Of a stretch of DNA of 64,000 nucleotides, positions 43,322-54,875 are shown piece by piece. The translations under genes were made by a program, and so were the position numbers. The notes beneath the pieces are model-generated. The model searched no databases. It was not told the origin of the DNA and saw only the letters and a list, made by a program, of their open reading frames with translations. This DNA is from Cloacibacillus porcorum (GTDB taxonomy: Bacteria; Synergistota; Synergistia; Synergistales; Synergistaceae). Numbering within the stretch: position 1 is the first letter of the stretch; each line of letters begins with the position of its first letter. The stretch lies in NCBI RefSeq assembly GCF_001701045.1, contig NZ_CP016757.1, positions 1,853,501-1,917,500 on the forward strand. The letters run 5' to 3'.

Positions 43322-45736
43322 TTGACCCTCTTCATCCTCGCCGCACCCGGAACGGCACGCGCCGATTTGAAGCGGGACGACAACGGCTGTTACATCATCG
43401 CCACCTCGGAAGACCTTCGTGAATTTAACAGAAGAATCCATACCTCAGGCACCTACAAAATACCGCTCTCCGCCGACGCGCGCCTCACCGCCGACATCGA
43501 CCTCACTCAGGCGGACGGGACCACTACAGTGTGGGAACCTATCGGCAACTATAGCGAAAACGAGCGATACACAGGCACCTTCGACGGCACGGGCCATACA
43601 GTCAAGGGCTATCGGATAAATAAAGCCGACGAGATGGGGTTCTTCGGCACAGTCGGCGGCGGCACGGTGCGTAGGCTCACCGTCAGCGGCGATATTAATA
43701 TCACAGATAAGGGCAACCCCACCTACGCGGGCGGCGTCGCTGGAAACTGCTTCGGCACGATAGAGGGCTGCGTAAACACCGCCTCCCTGACCGTCTCCGC
43801 AGAAGACGTCAGAATAGGCGGCATCGTGGGAGACTGCATAGGGGGCACGATATCAAACTGCGTAAACAGCGGCGATATCGCCAACACCAGCGACAATATG
43901 GGTACCGGCGGCATCGCGGGAAAAAACGAAAGAAAGGGCACGATATCAAACTGCATCAACAGCGGCAATGTCTCAAACAACCTCAGGGGACACACCGGCG
44001 GCATCGTGGGACATAACTACGGCGACGGCAGCAAGATATCAAACTGCCTCAGCAGCGGCGGCAGGATCACAGGCGGCAACTCCAACGTTACCGGCGGCGT
44101 CGTGGGAGTCAACGAAAACAAAGGCACGGTATTAAACTGCGGCTGGCTGGGTTCGTCGGCAGACAACGGCGTGGGAAGTGGCATGGGCATCGTCACCAAC
44201 GTCAAATCACTATCTCCAGATAACGTAAATAAGAGCGTCGTCGCCCTCAGCGCGGATATCACAAAACAGGCCCTCAATAACGGCGATACGGCGACGATCA
44301 GCCTCTCCACCATCTATGGAGACAAAAAGGACTTCGGTACGTATGTGACCAGCATCAACGCGGCGGTATCCAGCCCCGATATACTCTCCGCCGACGTAAG
44401 CGGCGACATCGTCATCCTCACCGCTAAGAGCAAGGTCGGCATGAGGCACACCACCGTCACAGTAACCCTCTCGCCCGACCTTCATCCGACGGACTTCGAA
44501 ACCATGAACCCTTCAAGCAATTCCTCCGATCCGCCGCTGAAATTCACCTTCGGCGTCACGGTGTCGCCAAGGGTCTCAGGCGTCACTATCTACGGTGACA
44601 TCGCCAATCCCATTTATAAGGGCGGCACGCGGAAGCTCGATGCCATAGTGAAACCGAACGACGCGGGCAATAAAAATGTCTCCTGGAAAAGCAGCCGCGA
44701 CGACGTCGCAATAGTCAACGAAAATGGCCTTGTAACGGCAATCGCCGTGGGCAGCGCCGATATAACCGTGACCACCGAGGATACCGATGATGACGGGCAA
44801 CAGTGCACGGATACCTGCACAGTAACGGTCATCCCTGTAAACGTCACCTCCGTCGATATCTCGCAAAAGAGTTTATCCATCGACATGAACGACGAGGGAC
44901 GTACATACAAACTCACGGCCACCGTCCTCCCCGACAACGCCGAATACGACCAGGTCCGCTGGACGAGTTCAAATGAGAAGGTGGCCGTCGTATCGCCTGA
45001 CAAGAGCGACGCGAAGGCACTCACGGCATACGTCACGCCCATCAGCAAAGGCGAGACGTATATCACGGCAAGCGTCGGCGATCTGACGAGCGTTCCCTGC
45101 TTCGTCACCGTCATCCCCGTCTGGGCCGAGAGCGTAACGGTATCACCGGACATCCTCACGCTCGAAGCGGGCAAAAGCGCGAAACTATCCGCTCTGGTCG
45201 GCCCGGAGAAGGCCACCGACAAGAGCGTAAGCTGGAAGAGCGGCGATAAAAATATCGCCACCGTCAGCGAAAATGGCGAAGTATTCGCCCATAACCCCGG
45301 CGGCCCCGTCCTCATCACCGCCACCGCGAGCGGCGCAAAGGATGACGCTAATGTAAGAGCATCCTGCTCCCTCACCGTCACCGCTCCCCCGGTGCCGGTG
45401 GAGTCGGTGGAGATATCCCCCGAGGGCGCGGCGATAAAGGTCGGCGAGAGCTTCCGGTTCACCGCAAAAATACTGCTGGAGAACGCCGACAATAAGGGCG
45501 TCACCTGGAAGAGCGGCGACAAGAAGATCGCCACAGTGGACGCCAACGGTAAAGTGACGGCCGTCGCAGCCGGCGCCACCGCCATCACCGTCACGACCGT
45601 CGACGGTCTGAAGGCGGCCCAGGCCACCGTCTCCGTCAACAAGGTCTACAGCAGCGGCAGCGGCTGTGCCGCGGGCGTGGGGGCGCTGGCGCTCTTCACG
45701 CTGCTGCCGCTCTGTATGAGAAGAAAGAAAAGGTAA
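43322..45736 (+). CDS. GLUG/Big2-repeat surface protein with Synergist-CTERM-like tail
   Basis: Predicted cell-surface adhesin-like protein; 804 codons from the TTG, probably beginning upstream (see the C7 leader). The secretion signal ends at APGTARA-D. Residues about 115-295 carry GLUG-type repeats (GGIVGDCIGGTISNCVNSGDI and variants, period about 30). Four Ig-like Big2 modules follow from about 420 to 775, each with a VSWKSSRDDVAIVNENGLVTA-like pattern. The C-terminus YSSGSGCAAGVGALALFTLL-x-RRKKR fits the Synergist-CTERM sorting signal. Flanked by palindromes; no sortase or exosortase gene in the window. The bacterial surface role is inferred from architecture. Confidence 0.82.
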   Translation: MTLFILAAPGTARADLKRDDNGCYIIATSEDLREFNRRIHTSGTYKIPLSADARLTADIDLTQADGTTTVWEPIGNYSENERYTGTFDGTGHTVKGYRINKADEMGFFGTVGGGTVRRLTVSGDINITDKGNPTYAGGVAGNCFGTIEGCVNTASLTVSAEDVRIGGIVGDCIGGTISNCVNSGDIANTSDNMGTGGIAGKNERKGTISNCINSGNVSNNLRGHTGGIVGHNYGDGSKISNCLSSGGRITGGNSNVTGGVVGVNENKGTVLNCGWLGSSADNGVGSGMGIVTNVKSLSPDNVNKSVVALSADITKQALNNGDTATISLSTIYGDKKDFGTYVTSINAAVSSPDILSADVSGDIVILTAKSKVGMRHTTVTVTLSPDLHPTDFETMNPSSNSSDPPLKFTFGVTVSPRVSGVTIYGDIANPIYKGGTRKLDAIVKPNDAGNKNVSWKSSRDDVAIVNENGLVTAIAVGSADITVTTEDTDDDGQQCTDTCTVTVIPVNVTSVDISQKSLSIDMNDEGRTYKLTATVLPDNAEYDQVRWTSSNEKVAVVSPDKSDAKALTAYVTPISKGETYITASVGDLTSVPCFVTVIPVWAESVTVSPDILTLEAGKSAKLSALVGPEKATDKSVSWKSGDKNIATVSENGEVFAHNPGGPVLITATASGAKDDANVRASCSLTVTAPPVPVESVEISPEGAAIKVGESFRFTAKILLENADNKGVTWKSGDKKIATVDANGKVTAVAAGATAITVTTVDGLKAAQATVSVNKVYSSGSGCAAGVGALALFTLLPLCMRRKKR

Positions 45737-45788
45737 GATAGGATTAAAAGACAGGATAAAGTAAGAAAAAAGGACAGATAAAAGCCAA

Positions 45789-45824
45789 TGAAAGGGCGCG
45801 GGGCGAAAGAGCCGCGCCCTTTCA
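45789..45824. terminator. strong hairpin after the surface-protein gene
   Basis: TGAAAGGGCGCGG pairs perfectly with CCGCGCCCTTTCA around a ten-base loop. The T tract is short on the + strand; it may still terminate the surface-protein transcript. Confidence 0.5.
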
Positions 45825-45864
45825 TACGTACAGACCGCCGCGCAAAAACCCAAAAGCCGCTGGA

Positions 45865-45883
45865 CCCCGGGTCAAGCCCGGGG
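45865..45883. repeat. CCCCGGG-TCAAG-CCCGGGG palindrome
   Basis: Seven-base perfect stem with five-base loop, no T tract. Same GGGTCA-centred theme as the element upstream of the surface-protein gene and like extragenic palindromes known from many genomes. Confidence 0.55.
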
Positions 45884-45937
45884 AGACGGAATACAGCGCG
45901 GTGGACCCGGCCAGAACGTTCGTCAGCCGGGATATTT

Positions 45938-46930
45938 TCAATTTCCCTGCCGCTGATTACCCGTTTCAGGAGGTTTCTGCGCGGAGCGCAGCTCCCGCGA
46001 TTTGGCGATTTCCGCGAGAACGGCGGGATCGGAAGATTCAAGGTAGTTGCTGACCGCCGGATAGGCGAATTTGATTCCCGCCTCCGTGTAGCGCTTGTGC
46101 AGCTCTTCGCGGAACTTGTACCCCACCCGCCACTGGTAGCCGGGAGCCGTCTTTATGAAGCAGCGGAATTTGATCCCGTTCTGCGCGTATTCGGTGATAC
46201 CGTTGAATACCGGATTGGGGAATATTTTCGGATCTCCCTGTTTGACGGTCTCATCGGCAAGCTCCATCAGTATTTTTTTCGCCGCGGCGTAATCGCCCTC
46301 GTAGGGGATCGTCACGTAAATGGCGGTGTAGGACCAGTCTTTCGTGTAATTTATGACGTCCTGGATGGTGCTGTTGGGAATTATGATGAGGTTCCCCTCA
46401 AGGCTGCGCAGGCGCGTAAGGCGCAGTGTGAAGTGCTCGACGGTTCCCTGGTAGTTCCCTATTTGTATCCAGTCGTTTACATTGTACTGGTCTTCCACAA
46501 TTATCAGCACGCCGTTGATGAAGTCGCGGATGAGGTTCTGCGCGGCGAGAGATATGCCCAATCCGGCGATACCGATACCGGCGAGGATGGGTTTTATGTT
46601 TATGCCGATGGCGTTAAGGATGACGAAGCACATCACCGTGGCAAGCAGCACGCGCAGCATCTGGGTCGTGAGCTGCCGCAGGGTGGACATGCGGTACATC
46701 AGCCAGGCGCGGCGTATCTCGTCGTCTTTGTAGACGGTGTTCCGCGCGCGCTCTCCCGCCGCCTGGAAGATGTGCATCATAAGGTATGGTATGGCTTTAT
46801 CGATAAGATACCATATGAGAAGGATAAAGAGGATAAAAAGTATCGTCGCCATGTTTTTCAGAAGAAGTTCGAGGAACATTTCGCCCCTGTATTCAAGAAA
46901 TTGTTTGTGATAACCGGTAATTGTATCCAT
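45938..46930 (-). CDS. small-conductance mechanosensitive channel, MscS family
   Basis: Inner-membrane channel that releases solutes on hypo-osmotic shock. The 330-residue protein has about three N-terminal helices. The pore-lining helix (ILAGIGIAGLGISLAAQNLIRDFINGVLIIVEDQ) is the family signature, followed by the beta domain (QGTVEHFTLRLTRLRSLEGNLIIIPN) and a cytoplasmic alpha/beta vestibule. Monocistronic. Confidence 0.94.
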   Translation of the reverse strand: MDTITGYHKQFLEYRGEMFLELLLKNMATILFILFILLIWYLIDKAIPYLMMHIFQAAGERARNTVYKDDEIRRAWLMYRMSTLRQLTTQMLRVLLATVMCFVILNAIGINIKPILAGIGIAGLGISLAAQNLIRDFINGVLIIVEDQYNVNDWIQIGNYQGTVEHFTLRLTRLRSLEGNLIIIPNSTIQDVINYTKDWSYTAIYVTIPYEGDYAAAKKILMELADETVKQGDPKIFPNPVFNGITEYAQNGIKFRCFIKTAPGYQWRVGYKFREELHKRYTEAGIKFAYPAVSNYLESSDPAVLAEIAKSRELRSAQKPPETGNQRQGN

Positions 46931-47011
46931 AAGAGATCTTCCTCTGTAATTTTATTTGCGTCCTGTATATTGTAACTGATAATGGAGAGGGTAAATCGGT
47001 AATATATTGGT

Positions 47012-47050
47012 AAAAAGAGGCCGGCAACCGTTAAGATCGCCGGCCTTTTG
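47012..47050 (-). terminator. terminator of the parvulin gene
   Basis: Minus strand AGGCCGGCGA ... GTTGCCGGCCT-type stem (GGCCGGC/GCCGGCC) followed by CTTTTT. Confidence 0.85.
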
Positions 47051-47071
47051 TCAGTTTTTACCGTGCTGACG

Positions 47072-48001
47072 TTATTTGGACGCGTTATCCGCGGGCTTCT
47101 CTTCCGCGGGAGCCTCCGGCGTTTTGGCCGCTGGAGCTGCGGGGATGCCGCCAAGGTTCTCTAGGGCCTTTTCGTTGATTTCAACTTTCACCTTTTTTCT
47201 GAGGTCTTCAAGTTCTTTCGCGATATAGCTCATCTGCAGGCGCTGCACGATTTCATCTTTTGCTTCATCGAAGGTGAGCTGTTTTGAGGGACGGCGCTCA
47301 AGCACTTCGAGCACATGCCAGCCGAGGTCGGTCTTTATGGGGCCGACGAGCGAATTCGGGCGTGCGGTCTCTATCGCCTTGTCGATTGATTCCGGCATCA
47401 CGCCCTTCTCCATCCAGCCGAGGTCGCCTCCGCGCTGGGCCGTATTGGTGTCGCGGCTGAATTTCTCGGCGGTCTTGGCGAAGTCTTTATCTTTGAAGAT
47501 ATCGAGGATCGCGTTGTTGGCGTCCTTCTCCGACGAGGTCAGGATATGGCGGAGGTGTGTGGCGGGCGCCTGGATGAATTCCTCTTTGTGCTCCGCGTAG
47601 TATTTCTTTACGGCTTTGTCGCTCATGTCCCATTTTTTGCTGATTTCCTGGAGATAAGCCTCTAGGAGGAGCTGCATACGCTGCCATTTAAGTTTGAGCG
47701 CCACATCCTCACGATCGGCGAGTCCGCTGATGCGCGCGCCCTCGGCGAAGAGCATCGCGTCGGCCATCTGTTTCACCATCTCAACGCGGTCGGCAAGGGT
47801 CGCCTGGGTGAGCATGAGGCCCACCATCATCGGGTTGCCGCCCGCGCTGCTCTGAAGCACCTCTATGACTTCTCCCGGCTTCAGCGATTCGTTGCCGACG
47901 ACCACCGCAGTCTCTTCCGTGGCGGCAAAGGCCGATACGGCTACCGCGGAGACGGAGAGGACGACAGCCGCCCCCATGACTAGTTTCTTTCTTAATGACA
48001 T
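47072..48001 (-). CDS. exported peptidyl-prolyl isomerase (parvulin/SurA-PrsA type)
   Basis: Periplasmic folding factor of 309 residues. A signal peptide spans about 1-27 (SLRKKLVMGAAVVLSVS ... AFA). A SurA-N/PrsA-like helical part follows, then a parvulin domain (about 145-240) with HLRHILTSSEKDA, FSRDTNTAQRGGDLGWMEKG and LGWHVLEVLERR. The tail is rich in Ala, Pro, Glu and Lys. No lipobox is present, so it is soluble in the periplasm rather than lipid-anchored like PrsA. Likely assists outer-membrane protein folding together with the Skp-like protein encoded nearby. Confidence 0.92.
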   Translation of the reverse strand: MSLRKKLVMGAAVVLSVSAVAVSAFAATEETAVVVGNESLKPGEVIEVLQSSAGGNPMMVGLMLTQATLADRVEMVKQMADAMLFAEGARISGLADREDVALKLKWQRMQLLLEAYLQEISKKWDMSDKAVKKYYAEHKEEFIQAPATHLRHILTSSEKDANNAILDIFKDKDFAKTAEKFSRDTNTAQRGGDLGWMEKGVMPESIDKAIETARPNSLVGPIKTDLGWHVLEVLERRPSKQLTFDEAKDEIVQRLQMSYIAKELEDLRKKVKVEINEKALENLGGIPAAPAAKTPEAPAEEKPADNASK

Positions 48002-48108
48002 TCAAAGTTCCTCCCTGAGTTATGATTAAACGTTCCTCAACTCGCATAATGCTACCACAAAAAATAAAATCCGAGGGCGGTAAATTGACCGCCCCCGGAT
48101 TTTTCGCG

Positions 48109-50582
<2,474 letters not shown>

Positions 50583-50583
<1 letters not shown>

Positions 50584-51080
50584 TATAATTCACTACCCTG
50601 GGTCATATTAGATTTCCTCAACTCAGCCATTCTGTCGCGAAGCTGCGCCGCGTATTCGTAATTTTCCGATTTTACGGCCGCTTCCATTTTCTTTGAGAGC
50701 TCAGAAAGCTCCTCCTCCGCCGTCATCACGCGCGCGGAGGTGTCATCTTTTACTTCTTCCTCAGCGGGTACGCTTTGGGACTTCGTACGCTCCTCAAACA
50801 TCGCATCAGGCAGCACTCCGCCGCAGTGCGGACAGAGGCGTGCCGCCCTCTTTCTGGTGTAGGCGCCCCGCAGCGCTGGGATCACCAGCTCTTTGAAGGC
50901 CTCTTCTATATCCATCAGCCCCTCGACCGAGAAGGACATTTTCAATAGATTCGAGACGTCATCCAGATGCAGATGGGCTTCCGCGCACTCCCGGCAAAGA
51001 TGCTGTACCTGCCGCTCCCCGTTCACCACATTGACAAGATGAATCTCCGCGCGTCTGACTTTACACTGTTCGCATAACAT
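50583..51080 (-). CDS. mcsA: McsA-like UvrB/UvrC-motif zinc protein
   Basis: A 165-residue protein with paired cysteine motifs (LCEQCK at the N-terminus, LCRECAE near 29 and LCPHCG near 83) and a C-terminal UVR motif (KSENYEYAAQLRDRMAEL), the architecture of McsA. In Bacillus McsA activates the arginine kinase McsB and modulates CtsR. Here no mcsB lies between it and clpC. It may act directly on ClpC or CtsR. Operon order ctsR-mcsA-clpC. Confidence 0.9.
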
Positions 51081-51091
51081 GGCAACGCCTC

Positions 51092-51577
51092 CTAACTAAG
51101 CGCAAGGCTCGTAAGTAACTTTTTCAACAGGTCAGCCCTCATGATCTCCCGTTTATAGATGGAGATATCATAAAGGGTGCGCCCGTACTCCTCCTGACTC
51201 CGCAGGGCGACTTCGATGAGAAGCCTCTCTCTGGCGGATATCAGCTTTCTGTTCTGCAGGTTCATCAGCAGCCGCTTAGATTCCTGCTCCGATATTTTAT
51301 TGCCGATAAGGTCCTCAAGGTGCAGGACCTCTTCGTCACAATTTTTAAATGTCAGCTGTACCACGCGGATGTAACCGTGACCTCCGCGCTGGCTCTCGAC
51401 CAGAAATCCGTTTTCCGGCGCGAATCTGCTTCTCAGGACATAATTTATCTGACTTGGAACGCATTCAAAGAGTTCCGCGAGATCTTTTCTGCGAAGTGAA
51501 ATGGTGCCTCCGCCATTCTCTTCAAGCAGCTGTCCGATATACTCTTCTATTTTCCTCGTAAGACTCGATGACGACAA
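51092..51577 (-). CDS. ctsR: transcriptional repressor of class III stress genes CtsR
   Basis: Winged-helix repressor of clp genes, about 161 residues. The family core SLTRKIEEYIGQLLEENG, LAELFECVPSQINYVLRSRF and the glycine-rich wing ESQRGGHGYIRVVQL, which is the heat-sensing tetraglycine-type loop region, are all present, as is the C-terminal dimer part (LLKKLLTSLAL). I favour a TTG start at 51577 after GGAG with eight-base spacing, matching the family's usual beginning; the frame is open 18 codons further upstream. First gene of its own regulon. Confidence 0.92.
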   Translation of the reverse strand: MSSSSLTRKIEEYIGQLLEENGGGTISLRRKDLAELFECVPSQINYVLRSRFAPENGFLVESQRGGHGYIRVVQLTFKNCDEEVLHLEDLIGNKISEQESKRLLMNLQNRKLISARERLLIEVALRSQEEYGRTLYDISIYKREIMRADLLKKLLTSLALS

Positions 51578-51636
51578 TGTCTTCACTCCGTTTCTCTGAT
51601 TTTGGACAAAGGCCCGCCTGAATTTAACCAATAATG

Positions 51637-51676
51637 ATTATATATTAATGGTCAATATAAGTCAATCATAGTCAAA
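51637..51676 (-). promoter_or_regulatory. ctsR promoter with three-heptad CtsR box
   Basis: Minus strand TTGACT, exactly 17 bases, TATAAT. On the plus strand the heptads GGTCAAT, AGTCAAT and AGTCAAA begin at 51650, 51660 and 51670, each separated by three bases. This is the tandem (A/G)GTCAAN arrangement known for CtsR binding, and it covers the -35 element and spacer. A fourth, degenerate repeat may follow. Confidence 0.85.
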
Positions 51677-51683
51677 AAGACAA

Positions 51684-51710
51684 AGTAAAAGCCGCCCCAT
51701 AAAGGGCGGC
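51684..51710 (-). terminator. terminator of the skp-like gene
   Basis: Minus strand GCCGCCC-TTTATG-GGGCGGC followed by TTTTAC, ahead of the ctsR promoter region. Confidence 0.8.
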
Positions 51711-51737
51711 GCGCGTATTCAGCCTATTTTACAGCTG

Positions 51738-52157
51738 TTACTTCTTAAGGGCGTTGACGACGTCCTGTGTGAGATCGATGCCGCCGTAGTAGACAAGCGC
51801 CTTGTTTACAACGATCGTGACGCCCTTCTGCTTGGCGACCTTCGCGATCGTGTCATTCACCTCTTTGAGTACAGGATTCATCAGCTTTGCCTCTTCTTCC
51901 CGCATTTCAAACTGGAGGTTCTGAACTATTTCGCTCTTTTTCTTCTCGTCGCTCTCCTTGTCAAAGGCAGCCTTCGCCGCGTTCGACTTCTTCTTGCCAA
52001 GCTCGTCAAGCTGCTTCTGAGCCTGCTGGAACTTCGAGAACTGCTGCAGCACTCCCATATCGTCTACGTAGCCAACCGTGTCGTCCGCCGCGTATGAAAT
52101 CGCACCGAACGCAAAAAGCGCTGCTATGGCAAGCAGTAATGCCGCTGTTTTCTTCAC
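51738..52157 (-). CDS. OmpH/Skp-family periplasmic chaperone
   Basis: Small exported protein of about 139 residues: signal peptide (KKTAALLLAIAALFAFGAISYA-A cleavage), then VGYVDDMGVLQQF typical of the OmpH strand, a long charged coiled-coil (about 40-95) forming the tentacles, and a closing strand GVTIVVNKALVYYGGIDLTQDVV. Skp holds unfolded outer-membrane proteins in the periplasm. The start is a GTG preceded by GGAGGTAATAGG. No BamA or lpxD gene adjoins it, unlike many genomes. Confidence 0.88.
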   Translation of the reverse strand: MKKTAALLLAIAALFAFGAISYAADDTVGYVDDMGVLQQFSKFQQAQKQLDELGKKKSNAAKAAFDKESDEKKKSEIVQNLQFEMREEEAKLMNPVLKEVNDTIAKVAKQKGVTIVVNKALVYYGGIDLTQDVVNALKK

Positions 52158-52366
52158 CCTATTACCTCCTGCGTAAATACTGATATCACTGATACTCTTA
52201 TCCTCAATGACGCACAAAGAAATTTTATCTCTCGAAGCGGATATTGTCCATAGCGGAGCCGCACTTTCAGTATGCGGTATTCAGCTTCACCGCCTCCGGC
52301 AAAATCAAAGTACACGAAACAGCCGAACAGTACCGGGTTTCCGAATGACGACGCAGCTGAAGAGCA

Positions 52367-53293
52367 TCAGACGTCCGCCGCACCGTTTACGCCCAGCTCG
52401 TAGAGCCGCGAAGTTTCGGCGTAGGTACGGGCGATGTCGCGCAGAATGTCGCGGTGTTCGAAATCTTTATTGCAGACGATATTTATCTCCCGCTCCATGC
52501 TGAGGTTCTCGACGGGCAGCACAGTGATCTTGCCCTTCCGCAGTTCGTCAAGGCAGACGCTCCTCGCGAGGATCGATATGCCGAAGCCGCGCCGGATGAG
52601 GTCTTTGATGGTCGCGATATTGTTGACCTCTAGGATGACGTTGAATTCGTCGATCGAGATATTGAGGCTCTCAAGGTGCGACACAAAGAGGTTGCGCGTG
52701 CCTGAGTCGGGCAGGCGCAGGATCATCTTCTCTTTTTTAAGCTCCTCGATGGTGATGATCCCATGTTTCGCGAGCGGGTTGTCATTTGAGAGGGCGGCGA
52801 CAAGGAGGTCCGTGTCGAGGTGCACGGTCCAAAATCCTCCCTCCACGCACTTGCCCTCGACGATGGCGATGTCCACCTCGTAATTTTTCAGTTTCTCATA
52901 GAGGTTGTTTATTGTATCGGTGACGACTGTCATCTTCACGCCGTCGTTAATGCTGCAGTACCGCGCGAGAGCCTCGGCGATCTGGTTGCTCTCCGAGGTA
53001 TGAGTGATGCCGACAGTTATCAGTTTCAGGAAACGCTTTTCCTCGTGGATGTTTTTGCGCAGCTCGTCATACATGTTGGTGAAGCGTTTCGCGTAGCGCA
53101 GAAGTATCTCTCCCTCCGCCGTCAGCCGCAGCTCCCCCTCTTTGCGGTGGAATATCTTTATACCGAACTCATGTTCAAGCTGTTTCACATGCTGACTCAC
53201 CGCAGGCTGCGTGAGTGAGAGTTCGGCGGCGGCGCGAGTGAAGCTCATAGTCTCGCAGACCTTTATCAAGGTTCTTACCTTCTGGTCAAGCAT
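52367..53293 (-). CDS. LysR-type transcriptional regulator
   Basis: A 308-residue LTTR. The N-terminal winged helix has MSFTRAAAELSLTQPAVSQHVKQLEHEFG, followed by a linker helix and a two-lobed effector-binding domain (about 95-300). The start ATG follows GGAGGTAAGGAGA. It is divergent from the cation:proton antiporter gene, the classic LTTR-target layout, so it probably regulates that gene and itself. The effector is unknown. Confidence 0.92.
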   Translation of the reverse strand: MLDQKVRTLIKVCETMSFTRAAAELSLTQPAVSQHVKQLEHEFGIKIFHRKEGELRLTAEGEILLRYAKRFTNMYDELRKNIHEEKRFLKLITVGITHTSESNQIAEALARYCSINDGVKMTVVTDTINNLYEKLKNYEVDIAIVEGKCVEGGFWTVHLDTDLLVAALSNDNPLAKHGIITIEELKKEKMILRLPDSGTRNLFVSHLESLNISIDEFNVILEVNNIATIKDLIRRGFGISILARSVCLDELRKGKITVLPVENLSMEREINIVCNKDFEHRDILRDIARTYAETSRLYELGVNGAADV

Positions 53294-53427
53294 TCTCCTT
53301 ACCTCCCACCGATATAACAAAATTTTATCACATATAAATATTTCATAATTTTACTTTATCCACTTCTCCTATATAATATCACTAAATATTCAAATTATTC
53401 AATATTTATAGAGGGGAGGTTGACGCG
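53294..53427. promoter_or_regulatory. divergent promoter region of the LysR and antiporter genes
   Basis: A very A/T-rich 134-bp stretch with several TATAAT-like boxes on both strands (for example TATAAT in CTATATAATATC) and short dyads of the T-N11-A type. It should hold the LTTR binding site, but I cannot single it out. Confidence 0.4.
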
Positions 53428-54639
53428 ATGGCTGCCATAGCTATCCATTCACATACGTCTACATTGGTACTTTTATCTCTGTCACTGATTCTTTTCGCGG
53501 GATTTTTCGCCACGAGGGTCACGAAGCTTTTCAGGCTTCCCAACGTAAGCGGATATATCATCGCGGGGATGCTCATCGGTCCCGGAATGCTGCACATCAT
53601 CCCCGAGGCGACGATCGAGAATCTTAGCTTTATCAGCGATGTCGCGCTGGCCTTTATCGCCTTTGACGTCGGCAGGTTTTTTAAAAAGGAGGTCATCTGC
53701 GGCAGCGGCACGAAGGTGGTCGTGATAACTATTTTCGAGGCTCTCGTCGCGGGAGTCGCCGTCTCTGTCGCGATGCGCTTCATGTTTTCTTTTTCGTGGG
53801 ATTTTTCATTGCTTCTCGGCGCGATCGCGACTGCTACGGCCCCCGCAAGCACGCTGATGACGATCAACCAGTACGGCGCGAAGGGCGAGTTTGTGAATAC
53901 GCTTCTGCAGGTTGTCGCCTTTGACGACGCCGTCTGCCTATTCGCCTTTACGTTGGCAACTGCCTTCATCGGCATCAGCGGCAACGAGGGCAAGGGACTT
54001 GTCAACCTCCTGGCGCCGCTCTTCTTCAACATCCTGGCCCTCGTCCTCGGCTTTCTGAGCGGCCTCGTCCTGAAAAGGATGATCACGGAGAAGCGGAGCA
54101 ATGAAAACCGGCTGATCCTCGTGATCGCGTTTTTGCTCGCGATCTCCGGTATCTGCGTGATACTCAACGTTTCGCCGCTGCTCTCTTGTATGCTTTTCGG
54201 TGCGGTCTATATCAACCTCACCGAGGACAGGGAGCTCTACAGGCAGATAAATAATTTTTCGCCGCCGATCATGTCCACCTTTTTCATCTACTCCGGCATG
54301 AGCCTCGACCTGGGCAGCCTAAAGGCCTTCGGCGCGGCGGGCGTGGTCTATTTCCTGATCCGCATCGCGGGAAAGTACGCGGGAGCCTACGCCGGATGCG
54401 CGCTCACCGGCAGCGCCTGTAAGGTGAAGAGTCTGCTGGGGCTCGCGCTGATACCGCAGGCCGGCGTCGCCATCGGCCTCGCCTTTCTCGCCCAGCGCAT
54501 CCTGCCGCCGGATATGGGAGACATGCTGCTGACAATAATACTCGCCTCTTCGGTACTCTATGAGCTTGCAGGGCCGGGCGCGGCTAAGTGCGCGCTCGTG
54601 CTTTCGGGAGAGATCCCCAGCCCTCACCGTAAGGAATAG
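53428..54639 (+). CDS. cation:proton antiporter (CPA2/Na+-H+ exchanger family)
   Basis: Inner-membrane antiporter of 403 residues with about twelve helices. Typical parts are the FRLPNVSGYIIAGMLIGPG segment, the GAIATATAPASTLMTINQYGAKG ion-path stretch and the VVAFDDAVCLFAFTLA motif, where the Asp pair corresponds to the ion-binding acidic site. It has no C-terminal TrkA-N domain, so it is the short form. GAGGGGAGG lies before the ATG. Divergent from the LysR regulator, which may control it. Ion (Na+ or K+) uncertain. Confidence 0.9.
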   Translation: MAAIAIHSHTSTLVLLSLSLILFAGFFATRVTKLFRLPNVSGYIIAGMLIGPGMLHIIPEATIENLSFISDVALAFIAFDVGRFFKKEVICGSGTKVVVITIFEALVAGVAVSVAMRFMFSFSWDFSLLLGAIATATAPASTLMTINQYGAKGEFVNTLLQVVAFDDAVCLFAFTLATAFIGISGNEGKGLVNLLAPLFFNILALVLGFLSGLVLKRMITEKRSNENRLILVIAFLLAISGICVILNVSPLLSCMLFGAVYINLTEDRELYRQINNFSPPIMSTFFIYSGMSLDLGSLKAFGAAGVVYFLIRIAGKYAGAYAGCALTGSACKVKSLLGLALIPQAGVAIGLAFLAQRILPPDMGDMLLTIILASSVLYELAGPGAAKCALVLSGEIPSPHRKE

Positions 54640-54875
54640 CCGCATCCATCGCAGCGGTGACGGCAGCTGTTGTTTTTTATTCGTTTAAAATAACTTTTAA
54701 GCGATTCCCTTTTTGAATGAAATACGATATAGTGTATTCATACTTGCCATTGCAGATATGCGCGGCGGTGTCCGCCTTAGTATGCATATGCGCCTGGGTG
54801 CTTGTTATTTTTATATCCGCATGGTTTTACAGTTTTCAGGCAATTATTATGTTGTATCTAGGGTGAGACATTCAG

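Noticed and set aside
45788-46975. 395-codon open frame on the + strand opposite mscS
   Set aside because: Antisense to a complete MscS gene, no recognisable domain.
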